A stretch of 64,000 bases of DNA, from NCBI RefSeq assembly GCF_009647655.1, contig NZ_WJFD01000002.1:434001-498000 (forward strand), read 5' to 3'. A program made the position numbers and the translations under genes. This document shows, in pieces, positions 25,730 to 35,449 of the stretch. This DNA is from Chitinophaga sp. SYP-B3965 (GTDB lineage Bacteria; Bacteroidota; Bacteroidia; Chitinophagales; Chitinophagaceae). The notes beneath the pieces were generated by a model that was not told where the DNA came from, did no database searches, and saw only the letters and a program-made list of their open reading frames with translations. The first letter of the stretch is position 1. Each line of letters begins with the position of its first letter.

Positions 25730-27577
25730 ATGAGTGACGCGATTAAGCATGAATGCGGTTTAGCATTCATAAGATTAAGAAAACCATTCAGTTACTACCA
25801 GCAACAGCACGGAACGGTTTTCTACGGATTGAATAAGCTGTACCTCCTCATGGAAAAACAGCACAACCGTGGTCAGGACGGCGCAGGAGTTGCCGCAGTA
25901 AAATTGCACACGGAACCAGGTGTGCCTTTCATGCACAGGATCCGGAGTAGTGAACACCAACCCATCGCTGACGTTTTCTCCAAGATCAGAGAAGAAATTG
26001 CAGAAATTGAAAAATACCAGCCTGAGATCACCAAATATCCCGGTCTTCTTAAAGGCCACATGCGTTTCCTGGGAGAATTATTACTAGGACATCTCCGCTA
26101 CGCCACTCAGGGCAAAAACAACGTAGAACTCTGCCATCCTTTTGTACGCTATAATACTATTCCCGCCCGCAACCTCACCATGGCAGGCAACTTCAACCTG
26201 GTGAATGTGGAAGAACTGTTCAACTTTGTGAAAGTATCGCCCGGCGAAACCCACAAAAACAGTGACCTGGCCGCTATGCTGGAAGTTGTACATCACTTCC
26301 TGGCTAAGGAAGATGAAGTCCGCCAGAATGGTCTGGATGTTAAATCGATCCTCCAGCAGGCATTTTCCATGTTTGATGGCGGTTATCACGTCTGCGGCCT
26401 TATCGGTTCCGGAGATGCTTTTGTGATCCGCGATCCGCATGGTATCCGTCCTTCTTACTACTATATTAATGATGAAGTGATCGTAGCGGCTTCTGAAAGA
26501 GCCGCTATCCGTACTGCTTTCAACGTAGGAGAAAATGAAGTAATGGAGCTGATGCCCGGTACTGCACTCATCGTGAAAGAGAACGGGGATTATTCCATTG
26601 AACAGATCATTCCAGCGAAAGAACGCCGCGCCTGTAGCTTTGAGCGCATCTACTTCTCCCGCGGAAATGACGAAAAGATCTATAAAGAACGCTCTTTACT
26701 CGGTTATCATTTATCTGAAACCGTGTTAAAAGCTATCGATAACGACTTGCGCAATACCATCTTTTCTTTCATCCCCAATACTGCCGAGGTGGCCTTCTAT
26801 GGCCTTATCAAAGGACTGGAGGATTATCTGAACAAGATCAAGGTAGAAAGGATCATGTCCTGGGGCAAGGATTTCGATGAAGAGAAGCTGCAGGAAATGG
26901 TGAACCGCCGGGTGCGGATAGACAAGATCGCGATCAAGGATGTGAAGATGCGCACCTTCATTACAGAAGATGCCAGCAGGAATGAAATGGTGCAACACGT
27001 GTACGATATCACGTATGGTACTGTTAAACCCGGCACGGATACACTGGTTGTGATAGATGACTCTATTGTAAGAGGAACGACCCTGCGGGAAAGCATCATC
27101 AAAATGCTGGACCGTCTTGGCCCGAAACGTATCATCATCATGAGCTCCGCACCACAGATCAGGTATCCCGACTGTTATGGTATAGACATGAGTAAGATGG
27201 GTGAGTTTGTGGCCTTCCAGGCAGCGATTGCGCTGATCAGGGAACAGGGCAAGGATTACATCTTACAGGAAGCGTACGGCCTCTGTAAAGAACTGGAACG
27301 CACCAATACACTCCATGCACAGAATGTGGTGAAGAATATATACAAAGCATTCACACCAGAAGAGATCTCAGCAAAAATTGCAGAGATCATTACACCAGCT
27401 GGCATTAAGGCCAGGGTGGAAGTGATCTATCAGAATATTGAAAGTTTGCACGCCAGCTGTCCCAACAATCTTGGGGATTGGTATTTCACCGGAAATTACC
27501 CCACTCCCGGCGGTAACCGGGTAGTGAATAAATCCTTTATGAACTACATGGAAGGCAAAAACGAAAGAGGTTACTAA
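25730..27577 (+). CDS. purF: Glutamine PRPP amidotransferase, long Bacteroidetes form
   Basis: 615 residues. The N-terminal Ntn glutaminase domain begins MSDAIKHECGLA (Cys9 would be the nucleophile after propeptide removal), with NRGQDGAG and a LGHLRYATQG segment. The C-terminal phosphoribosyltransferase domain has the PRPP-binding motif VVIDDSIVRGTTLRESI. This form is about 130 residues longer than classical PurF (about 500), with insertions in both domains. Bacteroidetes often carry both forms, so it may be a paralogue. The expected reaction is PRPP plus glutamine to phosphoribosylamine. Start chosen after the promoter box; the frame start at 25643 is in the repeat region. Confidence 0.88.
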   Translation: MSDAIKHECGLAFIRLRKPFSYYQQQHGTVFYGLNKLYLLMEKQHNRGQDGAGVAAVKLHTEPGVPFMHRIRSSEHQPIADVFSKIREEIAEIEKYQPEITKYPGLLKGHMRFLGELLLGHLRYATQGKNNVELCHPFVRYNTIPARNLTMAGNFNLVNVEELFNFVKVSPGETHKNSDLAAMLEVVHHFLAKEDEVRQNGLDVKSILQQAFSMFDGGYHVCGLIGSGDAFVIRDPHGIRPSYYYINDEVIVAASERAAIRTAFNVGENEVMELMPGTALIVKENGDYSIEQIIPAKERRACSFERIYFSRGNDEKIYKERSLLGYHLSETVLKAIDNDLRNTIFSFIPNTAEVAFYGLIKGLEDYLNKIKVERIMSWGKDFDEEKLQEMVNRRVRIDKIAIKDVKMRTFITEDASRNEMVQHVYDITYGTVKPGTDTLVVIDDSIVRGTTLRESIIKMLDRLGPKRIIIMSSAPQIRYPDCYGIDMSKMGEFVAFQAAIALIREQGKDYILQEAYGLCKELERTNTLHAQNVVKNIYKAFTPEEISAKIAEIITPAGIKARVEVIYQNIESLHASCPNNLGDWYFTGNYPTPGGNRVVNKSFMNYMEGKNERGY

Positions 27578-27753
27578 GCGGTTATGGGGGATATGAATAG
27601 AGCACCTATTTTTTCTATTTGTATTCCCTAACCCACTATGTTAATTTTATCTTAATTCCCCTCCCAAAGTTCCCCTCCCAATCATTACACATTAACTTAC
27701 AGTAAAAACCCGTATTTTCGGTAAGTGTTTGTACTCAATGGTTTACAATGTGT

Positions 27754-28260
27754 ATGAAAACATTGTTGCTTATTCGTCACGCAAAATCAAGCTGGAACGA
27801 TCCGGACATGGACGATTTTGACCGGCCGCTTAACAAGCGGGGCAAACTGAACGCTCCTGAAATGGCTTCAAGACTACTCACCAGGGGAACAGTTCCGGAA
27901 TTGATCATTTCCAGTCCGGCCAAACGTGCCCGCACTACTGCCCGCATCATGGCCAAGGAGTGGAATTATCCTAAAGAAGCCATTTTGCTGGAGGAGGAGC
28001 TTTATCTATGTTATGCCTCCACCTTCCTCAAAGTGATCACTAAAATTGATGATGATTTTAAAGCAGTAGCGATTTTTGCCCATAACCCCGGCATTACGGA
28101 CTTTGCCAATTACCTCACAGAAGAGATCCGCATCGATAATGTTCCCACCACCGGCATCTTTGGTATAGAAGCCGAAACAGACCACTGGGAAGATTTTGAC
28201 CGGGCTAAGAAACGTTTCCTTTTCTTCGACTACCCAAAGAGTGAAGCCGGCCTCGTATAG
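27754..28260 (+). CDS. SixA-like histidine phosphatase
   Basis: 168 residues with the histidine-phosphatase core: LLIRHAKSSWNDPDMDDFDRPL near the N-terminus (RHA, phospho-accepting His), SSPAKRARTTA, and AHNPGITDFANYL for the second catalytic His. This is the SixA subfamily that removes phosphate from phosphohistidine proteins in phosphorelays. It starts at 27754 (MKTLLLIRHAK) or two codons earlier at 27748. It probably forms a unit with the small membrane protein gene 47 bases downstream. Confidence 0.88.
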   Translation: MKTLLLIRHAKSSWNDPDMDDFDRPLNKRGKLNAPEMASRLLTRGTVPELIISSPAKRARTTARIMAKEWNYPKEAILLEEELYLCYASTFLKVITKIDDDFKAVAIFAHNPGITDFANYLTEEIRIDNVPTTGIFGIEAETDHWEDFDRAKKRFLFFDYPKSEAGLV

Positions 28261-28307
28261 TTTTTGAGAATATTTAAGTAGCTTGTTGAACGATAGCTTA
28301 TCAAAGT

Positions 28308-28637
28308 ATGGACGAAGAAAAATTAGCACGAAGGATCGACCGGTTCATGATCATTTATGTATTAGCAGCTTCTATGCTAATGCTGTTCCAGATCTTAGGA
28401 TTTTATTTTAGCACGCAGATGGAAACGGGCAGATATCTGTCTGAAAGATGGCCTGCCATCATCAATAAGATCTCCCGGATAACATTGGCCATCAACCTCA
28501 TGAATGTTATTACCGTGAGCGTTTTTGCTTTCCTGTTGATCATATACCGGAAAACGATCCGCGTGGGACTCATCGGATTACTGGCTGCGGGCCTGTTTGT
28601 TTTCTTTGTTTACCTGCGGTTCCGGGTGATCATGTAA
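28308..28637 (+). CDS. Small membrane protein
   Basis: 109 residues with three predicted helices (about 14-34, 58-80, 86-104): FMIIYVLAASMLMLFQILGF, AINLMNVITVSVFAFLLII, GLIGLLAAGLFVFFVYL. Family not recognised. It follows the SixA-like gene and converges on the thioesterase gene with a 2-base gap. Confidence 0.65.
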   Translation: MDEEKLARRIDRFMIIYVLAASMLMLFQILGFYFSTQMETGRYLSERWPAIINKISRITLAINLMNVITVSVFAFLLIIYRKTIRVGLIGLLAAGLFVFFVYLRFRVIM

Positions 28638-28639
28638 GA

Positions 28640-29026
28640 TCAGGCATCAATGGGTACCGGGCGTTTGTATTCATCAATAGCCACAAAGGTGAATGTGCCG
28701 GTGATCGCTTTATATCTTTCTGTTGAATACATTTCCTCCACAAATATCTCTACCAATACTTTCAGACTGGTGTTCCCGGTCTCGATCACTTTGCCGATCA
28801 GTTCCACAATGGTGCCGGCGGGGATGGGTTTCTTAAAATCGATCTTGTCTGAAGATACGGTGACCATGCGTTTGCGGGAATAACGGGTGGCGGTGATAAA
28901 GGCCACTTCGTCCATCAGCTGCATGGCGGTTCCGCCGAAGAGGGTGTCGTAGTGGTTGGTGGTGTTTGGGAATACGGCTTTGAAAATGCGTGTTTCCGAT
29001 GAAAGGATCTTCTGTTCGTTACTCAT
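28640..29026 (-). CDS. Acyl-CoA thioesterase (hotdog fold, YciA type)
   Basis: 128 residues with the acyl-CoA thioesterase hotdog signature: NHYDTLFGGTAMQLMDEVAFITATRY contains the catalytic Asp and the FGG turn, followed by SDKIDFKKPIPAGTIVELIGKV. It hydrolyses acyl-CoA, probably short to medium chain. Start ATG at 29026 forms an ATGA overlap with the stop of the upstream gene, so translation is coupled. The longer frame to 29053 reads into that gene. Confidence 0.88.
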   Translation of the reverse strand: MSNEQKILSSETRIFKAVFPNTTNHYDTLFGGTAMQLMDEVAFITATRYSRKRMVTVSSDKIDFKKPIPAGTIVELIGKVIETGNTSLKVLVEIFVEEMYSTERYKAITGTFTFVAIDEYKRPVPIDA

Positions 29027-29913
29027 CTGATTGATTTTACTTCTACTGTCCATTCAGGGCCGCTGGCTACTTTGTGTTGCTCTGCAAAGTTTCCGTAGTT
29101 GATAGCAAATGAGAGATTCATTAAGCTATTCTGGTAGGCCAGCGGGAGGCCTTCTTTTACAGCAGCAAAGGTAGTTACATATGGCATAACCCCTTCAAAC
29201 ACCTGCTTTTTATTATGCAAGATCCTTATGTTGAGCTGATCGCCGTATTTCAGGTTCAGTTTGGCGAGTATAGTCGGGTCAATGTTCGTCCATACGTTGC
29301 CGTATTGGATGTCGAGGATGGGGATGTTGCCGTAGATGATGCCTTGTTTGAATTCTGCTTTCTGATAGGGGATGCTGACTACTGTGTTGGGCAAAACCGG
29401 GCCTACTGAATCGAAAGGGATCACTCCGGCTGCGAGTCTTGCTCCCGTATAGGCGTATACGTCACGGCCGTGGAAAGTATAAGATGCATTGGAGCCTGGT
29501 AACCTGTTGCGTTTTTCGTCTATTTCCCGGATGGCTTTGATACCCAGGTGTTGGGCGATTAGCGTTAGTGTTCCGTTATCTGGTGTTACGAAGAAATGGC
29601 CGCTGTTGGTTTGTAATACGATTGATTTTCTTTCTGAGCCTACGCCGGGGTCTACTACGGAAACGAATACGGTGCCGGAGGGCCAGTAGGGGGCTGTTTG
29701 TTCTAAGCGGTAGGCGGCTTCCCAGATGTTGTATGCGGGGATTTCATGGGTGAGATCGAAGATCTTTAATTCATTGGATACACCGAAAGCTACACCTTTC
29801 ATGGCAGATACGGCGCCGTCTTTGAGGCCGAAATCTGTTTGGAGGACCAGGGCTTTTGTTTGTGCGGAGGCTGTGGTGCTGAATATTATCAGGAGTAAGT
29901 ACAATGGTTTCAT
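29023..29913 (-). CDS. Exported SAM hydrolase-like protein (DUF62 family)
   Basis: 296 residues of the SAM hydroxide adenosyltransferase/fluorinase-chlorinase family. The N-terminal domain has VLQTDFGLKDGAVSAMKG, DLTHEIPAYN, SVVDPGVGSERK and VTPDNGTLT; the C-terminal beta domain starts near residue 190. The family splits S-adenosylmethionine into adenosine and methionine. Unusually, a clear signal peptide (MKPLYLLLIIFSTTASAQ) suggests export to the periplasm, where SAM is not expected. Coupled to the thioesterase gene by ATGA. Confidence 0.85.
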   Translation of the reverse strand: MKPLYLLLIIFSTTASAQTKALVLQTDFGLKDGAVSAMKGVAFGVSNELKIFDLTHEIPAYNIWEAAYRLEQTAPYWPSGTVFVSVVDPGVGSERKSIVLQTNSGHFFVTPDNGTLTLIAQHLGIKAIREIDEKRNRLPGSNASYTFHGRDVYAYTGARLAAGVIPFDSVGPVLPNTVVSIPYQKAEFKQGIIYGNIPILDIQYGNVWTNIDPTILAKLNLKYGDQLNIRILHNKKQVFEGVMPYVTTFAAVKEGLPLAYQNSLMNLSFAINYGNFAEQHKVASGPEWTVEVKSIR

Positions 29914-29947
29914 GTAATAAAATTAAGGAAAGTGCAGGGATTTTGCC

Positions 29948-30255
29948 GCGCAGCAAAGGGCGGAGGTTTTTTTATTTTTCAATAAGAAGATTCTTTTAAA
30001 TAGAAAGCATTTTCATCAAAAAAGAAAATCCCCCTAATCCGTCGCGCAGCAAAGAGCGGGGGTTTTTTTATTTTTCAGTAAGAAGATTCTTTTAAATAGA
30101 AAGCATTTTCATCAAAAAAATACCCCCCAACCCATGCCTAGCAAAGGGCGGAGGTTTTTCTTTTTCAGTAAGAAGATTCTTTTAAATAGAAAGCATTTTC
30201 ATCAAAAAAATACCCCCCAACCCACGCGCAGGAAAGGGCGGAGGTTTTTTCTTTT
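29948..30255. repeat. Tandem repeat array, 3.3 copies of 90-96 bp
   Basis: Units start at 29948, 30044, 30136 and 30226 (partial), with periods of 96, 92 and 90. A core (AAGAAGATTCTTTTAAATAG, AAAGCATTTTCATCAAAAAA) is almost identical between copies, while the GC part (GCGCAGCAAAGGGCGGAGG) varies. Each unit can form a CCCCC/GGAGG-type hairpin flanked by A and T runs, so the array may act as stacked bidirectional terminators after the ECF sigma gene. It fills the whole 340-base gap. Confidence 0.88.
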
Positions 30256-30808
30256 ATAATGGAGGCATCTCCTTCCTCAACACCAGCAAAGCATTATGCA
30301 GTGTATTATAAATAGTCCGCTCAGTGAGGCCGGTGGCTTCTGCCATTTCTTTGAAACCCCTTCCTTCATAATAACGCATCTGCACCAATTGCATCTGGCG
30401 GCCGGATAATTGTTTCATAGCTACAAGGAGTTTGGCTTTTACACTTTCATCGGTTTGGAGGGCAATCAGGATCTCTTCATAAGAAGATTGCGTTAGCTCC
30501 ATGTGGGTGGCTTCATCAAATAACACCACTTTGGTACCGTTGGTTGCTTTATATAAGATGCGTTTGAAGATGGTGATCACATATTGCTGGATGTTCTGCA
30601 CTTCTTTCAGGCGTTCCCTGATCTTCCATAATTCCAGGAAGAGTTCATTGATGCATCCTTGCACCAGATCTACATCATGGTAAAGGGAAATACCCAGTTT
30701 GAAGAGGTCGTCATAGAAAAGGTCAAAGCACTCGTACAGGCCCTCACGGGCCCCTCCGGCAAGCAGGTGCCAATTCTTTTCAATTTTTGACGTACGAAGC
30801 TGGTTCAT
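30254..30808 (-). CDS. ECF-type RNA polymerase sigma factor (PUL-linked)
   Basis: 184 residues from ATG 30808 (MNQLRTSKIEKN). Sigma region 2 is visible (YECFDLFYDDLFKLGISLYHDVDLVQGCINELFLELWKIRERL) and region 4 ends in a typical helix-turn-helix (EMAEATGLTERTIYNTLHNALLVLRKE). It is divergent from the FecR anti-sigma gene, as in SusC/D loci that signal through STN domains. In-frame ATGs at 30871 and 30895 are possible, but the extra sequence is A/T-rich and looks like promoter DNA. Confidence 0.82.
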   Translation of the reverse strand: MNQLRTSKIEKNWHLLAGGAREGLYECFDLFYDDLFKLGISLYHDVDLVQGCINELFLELWKIRERLKEVQNIQQYVITIFKRILYKATNGTKVVLFDEATHMELTQSSYEEILIALQTDESVKAKLLVAMKQLSGRQMQLVQMRYYEGRGFKEMAEATGLTERTIYNTLHNALLVLRKEMPPL

Positions 30809-30923
30809 CAGGCGATGAAAACTTAATTTTTGGTTGATATGGAGTAAAGTAAAATATTTTTTTGAATTCATTGGTAAAAAGGGAACCTTTCTCACACTTG
30901 TATAGTATCAACCAATATAGTAT

Positions 30924-31913
30924 ATGCTGCATTCGCATTCTACCGCAGAAGAATTACTGCTGATCGACTCATTCCTCCACTACTGTGATGGTACCCCGGA
31001 AGCCGATGTACTATACTGGGAGTTACAACTCCGGGAACATCCGGAATTGCAGCGGGAAGTAGCCAGAGCACGCGAATTATACCTCACCATGCAAGGATAT
31101 CCTCCCATTTCCCTCAAAACCGCTGCCCTTCAAAGATTGAAGGACAGCCTGGATGCCCAGGAAGTGACCACACCGGTACGCAGGCTCTCCTATAAATGGA
31201 TCGCCGCCGCCAGCATTGTGGCCGTTGCCGTAACTTCTTTCCTGGTGTTTAATAATAAGAAAGATAAAAGCATCCACTATACTCCCCTCGCGCAAACCGG
31301 ACTGCAAGATCGCAGCAGTCTTACGCTTCCCGATGGTTCCACTGTTATCCTCAACACAGCCAGTAGCTTACAGCTGAGTGATGATTTCAACAAAGGGGAC
31401 CGCTCTGTTTACCTTGACGGGGAAGCGTACTTCGACGTAAGATCAAATGCCAGCCTTCCTTTTACTGTTATCACCAGCAAAACCGCTACCACTGTATTAG
31501 GTACGGCATTTAAAGTGCGCAGTTATCCAACAGATCATAATGCACAAGTCATGCTGGCTTCCGGTAAAGTGAAAGTAGAAGCGCAATCAAAGAGCATTGA
31601 ATTGACCCCTGGTGAGGAAGCGATCTGTGAAGATGGCGCAGGAATTAAAAAAGCAAACTATCAGCCTGACAATATGCAACGATGGATCCAGCGTAAAGTA
31701 GAGTTTGTAAACGCAGACCTGGATCAGATTTCAAAGACCCTTGAGGAATATTATGGCGTAAATGTGAAACTGGAGAAACGCCCCACTGGCAAAGCCGTAA
31801 GGTTCACCGGTGTATTTAACAACCAACAACTAAAGGTAGTATTGGACGCCATCAGCTTCACCAATGAGTTTACTTACCGCCTGGACAGCAATGAGGTGGT
31901 GATCCGCTTTTAA
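30924..31913 (+). CDS. FecR-family anti-sigma factor
   Basis: 329 residues: an N-terminal cytoplasmic sigma-binding part (about 1-85), one membrane helix (WIAAASIVAVAVTSFLVF, about 88-105) and a periplasmic FecR domain (GLQDRSSLTLPDGSTVILNTASSLQL, DGEAYFDV) followed by the C-terminal DUF4974-like STN domain (VEFVNADLDQISKTLEEYYGV). It holds the ECF sigma factor until the outer-membrane receptor signals substrate. First gene of the susCD transcript. Confidence 0.92.
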   Translation: MLHSHSTAEELLLIDSFLHYCDGTPEADVLYWELQLREHPELQREVARARELYLTMQGYPPISLKTAALQRLKDSLDAQEVTTPVRRLSYKWIAAASIVAVAVTSFLVFNNKKDKSIHYTPLAQTGLQDRSSLTLPDGSTVILNTASSLQLSDDFNKGDRSVYLDGEAYFDVRSNASLPFTVITSKTATTVLGTAFKVRSYPTDHNAQVMLASGKVKVEAQSKSIELTPGEEAICEDGAGIKKANYQPDNMQRWIQRKVEFVNADLDQISKTLEEYYGVNVKLEKRPTGKAVRFTGVFNNQQLKVVLDAISFTNEFTYRLDSNEVVIRF

Positions 31914-31951
31914 GACAGGACGCAATTTTTGGTTACCTAAAACCTATATAC

Positions 31952-34900
31952 ATGACTAAAACGCTACCACGTTCATGTATGATGTTTGCTATGCTATTAC
32001 TATGGCAGGCCATCACTACATTTGCCTATGCGCAGCAGAAAGTTTACTCTTTCAATTGGGAAAATGTTGCCCTTTCCAGTGTGTTCAAACAAATTGAACA
32101 GGCTGCGAATGTCCGGTTTTCCTACAATCCCTCCGGCATTAAAGAAAACATGCCTATTCATTTACGGATAGACAGTCAGCAACTGGATGCAGTTGTTGCC
32201 AGGCTTTGCCAGGCCATTAATTCCAATTACAGGATCACAGATAACATTGTGATGATCCGCCCCACCACTGCTCCGGCAGAAGTAACTGTACATGCACTCT
32301 ATGGCAAGGTGATCAATGAAAAGGGAGAACCGCTGCCTGGTGTAACGGTACACAATCTTCGTCTCCGGAAAGCAGTGCATACAAAAGACGATGGGATGTA
32401 CACCATTGAAGCCAGCCAGGGAGACCGCATCGAATTTACGATGATCGGTTTTGAATCGCTTACACGTATAGCGGGTTCTGAAGGCAGCGTGTTGAACATC
32501 ACCCTGAAAGAAAAAGTAACGGAACTGGGCGCTGTAGTGGTAACGGCACTTGGTATCCGCAGAGAGGCCCGCGCCTTAGGTTATGCGCATGCAGAGGTTT
32601 CAGGTGATGATATGAAAAGAGCACGCGAAACAAATGTGATCAATTCCCTGGCAGGTAAAGTACCCGGCCTTGTGATCAACAGTACTGCTGGCGGCCCCGC
32701 TGGTTCTTCGCGTGTGATCATTCGTGGTAACACTACGATCACGGGTAATAACCAACCGCTTTATGTAGTGGATGGTGTACCCATTGACAACTCCAATTAC
32801 GGCCAGGTAGGCAGTGAAAAATATTCCAGCGGGTTTGATTTTGGTGATGCGATCTCTGCCATCAATCCGGATGATATTGAAACGATCAGTGTATTGAAAG
32901 GTCCTTCTGCTTCTGCGTTATATGGTAGCCGCGCAGGACATGGCGTTATCCTGATCACCACAAAAAAAGGAACACTTAAAAAATCCCTCGGCATAGAGCT
33001 GAACAGCACGGCCACGATGGAAAAACAACTCACCCGTTTTGATGATTATCAATATGAATACGGGCAGGGTACCGGTGGCACAGTGCCTCGTGACAAAGAC
33101 CAGGCAAGGACTACCTTGTTCAGCAACTTCGGTGCAAGGTTAGATCCTAATCTGCCGGTAACAGGCTTTGATGGCCAGTTGCGGCCTTATGGACTGGTGC
33201 GCAATAACATCGAAAACTTCTTCCGCACCGGCTCTACTTTTACGAATACGATCTCACTCACGAGTTCAACTGATAATACGGCCTTTCGTCTGTCTATGTC
33301 TGACCTGCGTAACAACGACATTGTTCCCAACAGTTTTATGAACCGCAACACGGTTAACTTTTCCAGCAATTCAAAGTTTGGCAAGAAACTAACAGTGGAT
33401 GCCAAAGTAATGTACATGCGGGAGAAAGTGAACAACCGCCCGGCATTGGGCGATGATGCAGGAAACATCGGTAACTCCTTTGTAGGTTTAGCGAATAATG
33501 TGGATCAGGCTATTTTCTCTACGGGATATAAAAATATCAATGGTGATTATGTTGACTGGGGTGGTGGAGAATATCGGCTTAATCCTTACTGGGTGATCCA
33601 TGAAATGCAGAACATCACCAAGAAGGATCGTGTGATCGGAAACCTGGTGGCCAACTACCAGTTTTCAGACTGGATCGGTTTGCAGGGACGTTTTTCTACA
33701 GACTTTACTTATTTCAATTATCGCAAGTTCAGTCCTCCGAGTACGCCTGGATCTATTACCGGCCGGTATGAAGGGATTGATCAGAAATACCAGACCACAG
33801 AAACAGACCTTCTGCTTACGCTGCAAAAACAATTCACACCGAAATGGTATGCAGCGGCAAGGTTGGGGACCAGTATCTCTCAATATTCTAAACCCGGAAC
33901 CAGCTTACTGGCTACAGATATGCAGGTAAAGGATGTGATCAGCTTTAACAGCTTCAATGATAAAGTGGTCACAGACCTGGAATCCCGCAAACGCACCAAC
34001 TCTGTTTATGGATTATTCAGTGTGGCGTATAAGAACTGGGCTTACATAGATGCTACTGTACGGAGGGATGCTTCATCCACTTTACCAGAAGAATCTAATT
34101 CTTATATATACGGTTCTGTATCGGGTAGTTTTATATTCTCAGATGCATTGAACCTGAAAGGCAAAACACTCACGTATGGTAAACTGCGGGCTTCTGTTGC
34201 AGAGGTGGGCAATGATACTGATCCGTTCATGAATGGATTGTATTACAGTTTGTCGCCCTACCCTATTAACGGACAGGCCACGGGAGGTGTTGATGGTAAA
34301 ACAATGCCCATTAAAGACCTGAAACCTACGCGCACGCGTTCTTTTGAAGTGGGTACGGAAATGAAGTTCCTGAATAATATCAACCTGGAAGTAACCTACT
34401 ATTCACAGGATTCAAGAGATCAGATCAATTACTTACCGGCTCCTACTTCCTCCGGTTTTACACAGCGGCTGATCAATGCCGGTGTGATCTCTAACAGCGG
34501 ATGGGAAATTGCACTTTCTGCAACGCCCATTAATAAAGGAGATTTCCGCTGGGATATCAGTGTGAATGCTGCACGTAATAAGAACGTTGTTAAATCACTG
34601 GCCAAGGATGTTCCATTCCTTACGCTTTCTGATGCACGCTGGCTGGGCGTTTCAGTGGTAGCACAACCTAACACACCTTATGGTGCTATCCTGGGTTATG
34701 ATTATCAACATGATGCGGCAGGCAATGTGATCCTGGATTCTATAACGCTTACACCGCTCACTACAGATAACCGGCAGGTGTTAGGAAAAGGTACCTGGGA
34801 CTGGACGGGTGGTATGACTACTTCGCTCTCCTATAAGAACTTTACGTTTAATGCCATCCTGGATATTAAACAGGGCGCTGATCTTTTTTCCATGACGAAT

Positions 34901-35422
34901 CTTTTTGCTGTAATACGTGGTAGTCACAATACTACTTTGGAAGGCCGCCAGGAATGGATCCATTCAGAAGAAGAAAGACTGGCTGCTAATAAAACAGTGA
35001 TAGAATGGAAAGAGATGGGGAATGTAAGAGGTTATGTTCCGCAGGGCGTTGTGCCGAATGGTATGGGGCCTGATGGTAAACAACAATATGTGAAGAACAC
35101 GGCAGCTGTGGATCCCGGTCAATACTGGTCACTGTTCTACAGTGATAACAAAGGCATCACCACACCTTTCCTGTATGATGCTTCTTACATTAAGATGCGG
35201 GAAATGTCTTTGATGTACAGTGTTCCTTCCAACTTTTTAAAACGAATTGGTATCAATGCTTTAACGCTGGCTATCGTAAGCCGTAATCCTTTCATCCTGC
35301 ATAAGAAGGTGCCGAATGTGGATCCTGATTCCAACTATAACAATGGTAACGGTCAGGGCCTGGAATATGGTTCCCTGCCTTCCCGCAGAAGCTGGGGGCT
35401 GAATCTGAATGCAAGGTTCTGA
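31952..35422 (+). CDS. SusC/RagA TonB-linked receptor with STN domain
   Basis: 1156 residues. Signal peptide (to about 27), an STN domain (about 40-105), a carboxypeptidase-like beta domain (about 115-195, ALYGKVINEKGEPLPGVTV), a plug (GKVPGLVINSTAGGPAGSSRVIIRG, PLYVVDGVPIDN, GPSASALYGSRAGHGVILITTKKG) and a large barrel ending in NLNARF. It imports glycans or peptides with SusD. The STN domain is the part that signals to FecR, so substrate binding would induce the locus. Confidence 0.95.
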   Translation: MTKTLPRSCMMFAMLLLWQAITTFAYAQQKVYSFNWENVALSSVFKQIEQAANVRFSYNPSGIKENMPIHLRIDSQQLDAVVARLCQAINSNYRITDNIVMIRPTTAPAEVTVHALYGKVINEKGEPLPGVTVHNLRLRKAVHTKDDGMYTIEASQGDRIEFTMIGFESLTRIAGSEGSVLNITLKEKVTELGAVVVTALGIRREARALGYAHAEVSGDDMKRARETNVINSLAGKVPGLVINSTAGGPAGSSRVIIRGNTTITGNNQPLYVVDGVPIDNSNYGQVGSEKYSSGFDFGDAISAINPDDIETISVLKGPSASALYGSRAGHGVILITTKKGTLKKSLGIELNSTATMEKQLTRFDDYQYEYGQGTGGTVPRDKDQARTTLFSNFGARLDPNLPVTGFDGQLRPYGLVRNNIENFFRTGSTFTNTISLTSSTDNTAFRLSMSDLRNNDIVPNSFMNRNTVNFSSNSKFGKKLTVDAKVMYMREKVNNRPALGDDAGNIGNSFVGLANNVDQAIFSTGYKNINGDYVDWGGGEYRLNPYWVIHEMQNITKKDRVIGNLVANYQFSDWIGLQGRFSTDFTYFNYRKFSPPSTPGSITGRYEGIDQKYQTTETDLLLTLQKQFTPKWYAAARLGTSISQYSKPGTSLLATDMQVKDVISFNSFNDKVVTDLESRKRTNSVYGLFSVAYKNWAYIDATVRRDASSTLPEESNSYIYGSVSGSFIFSDALNLKGKTLTYGKLRASVAEVGNDTDPFMNGLYYSLSPYPINGQATGGVDGKTMPIKDLKPTRTRSFEVGTEMKFLNNINLEVTYYSQDSRDQINYLPAPTSSGFTQRLINAGVISNSGWEIALSATPINKGDFRWDISVNAARNKNVVKSLAKDVPFLTLSDARWLGVSVVAQPNTPYGAILGYDYQHDAAGNVILDSITLTPLTTDNRQVLGKGTWDWTGGMTTSLSYKNFTFNAILDIKQGADLFSMTNLFAVIRGSHNTTLEGRQEWIHSEEERLAANKTVIEWKEMGNVRGYVPQGVVPNGMGPDGKQQYVKNTAAVDPGQYWSLFYSDNKGITTPFLYDASYIKMREMSLMYSVPSNFLKRIGINALTLAIVSRNPFILHKKVPNVDPDSNYNNGNGQGLEYGSLPSRRSWGLNLNARF

Positions 35423-35449
35423 TAAATTATGCCGATTGCTCAACCAAAA

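Noticed and set aside
29948..30255. CRISPR array
   Set aside because: Units are 90-96 bp with nearly identical content throughout and no short repeat/unique spacer alternation. No cas genes are present.
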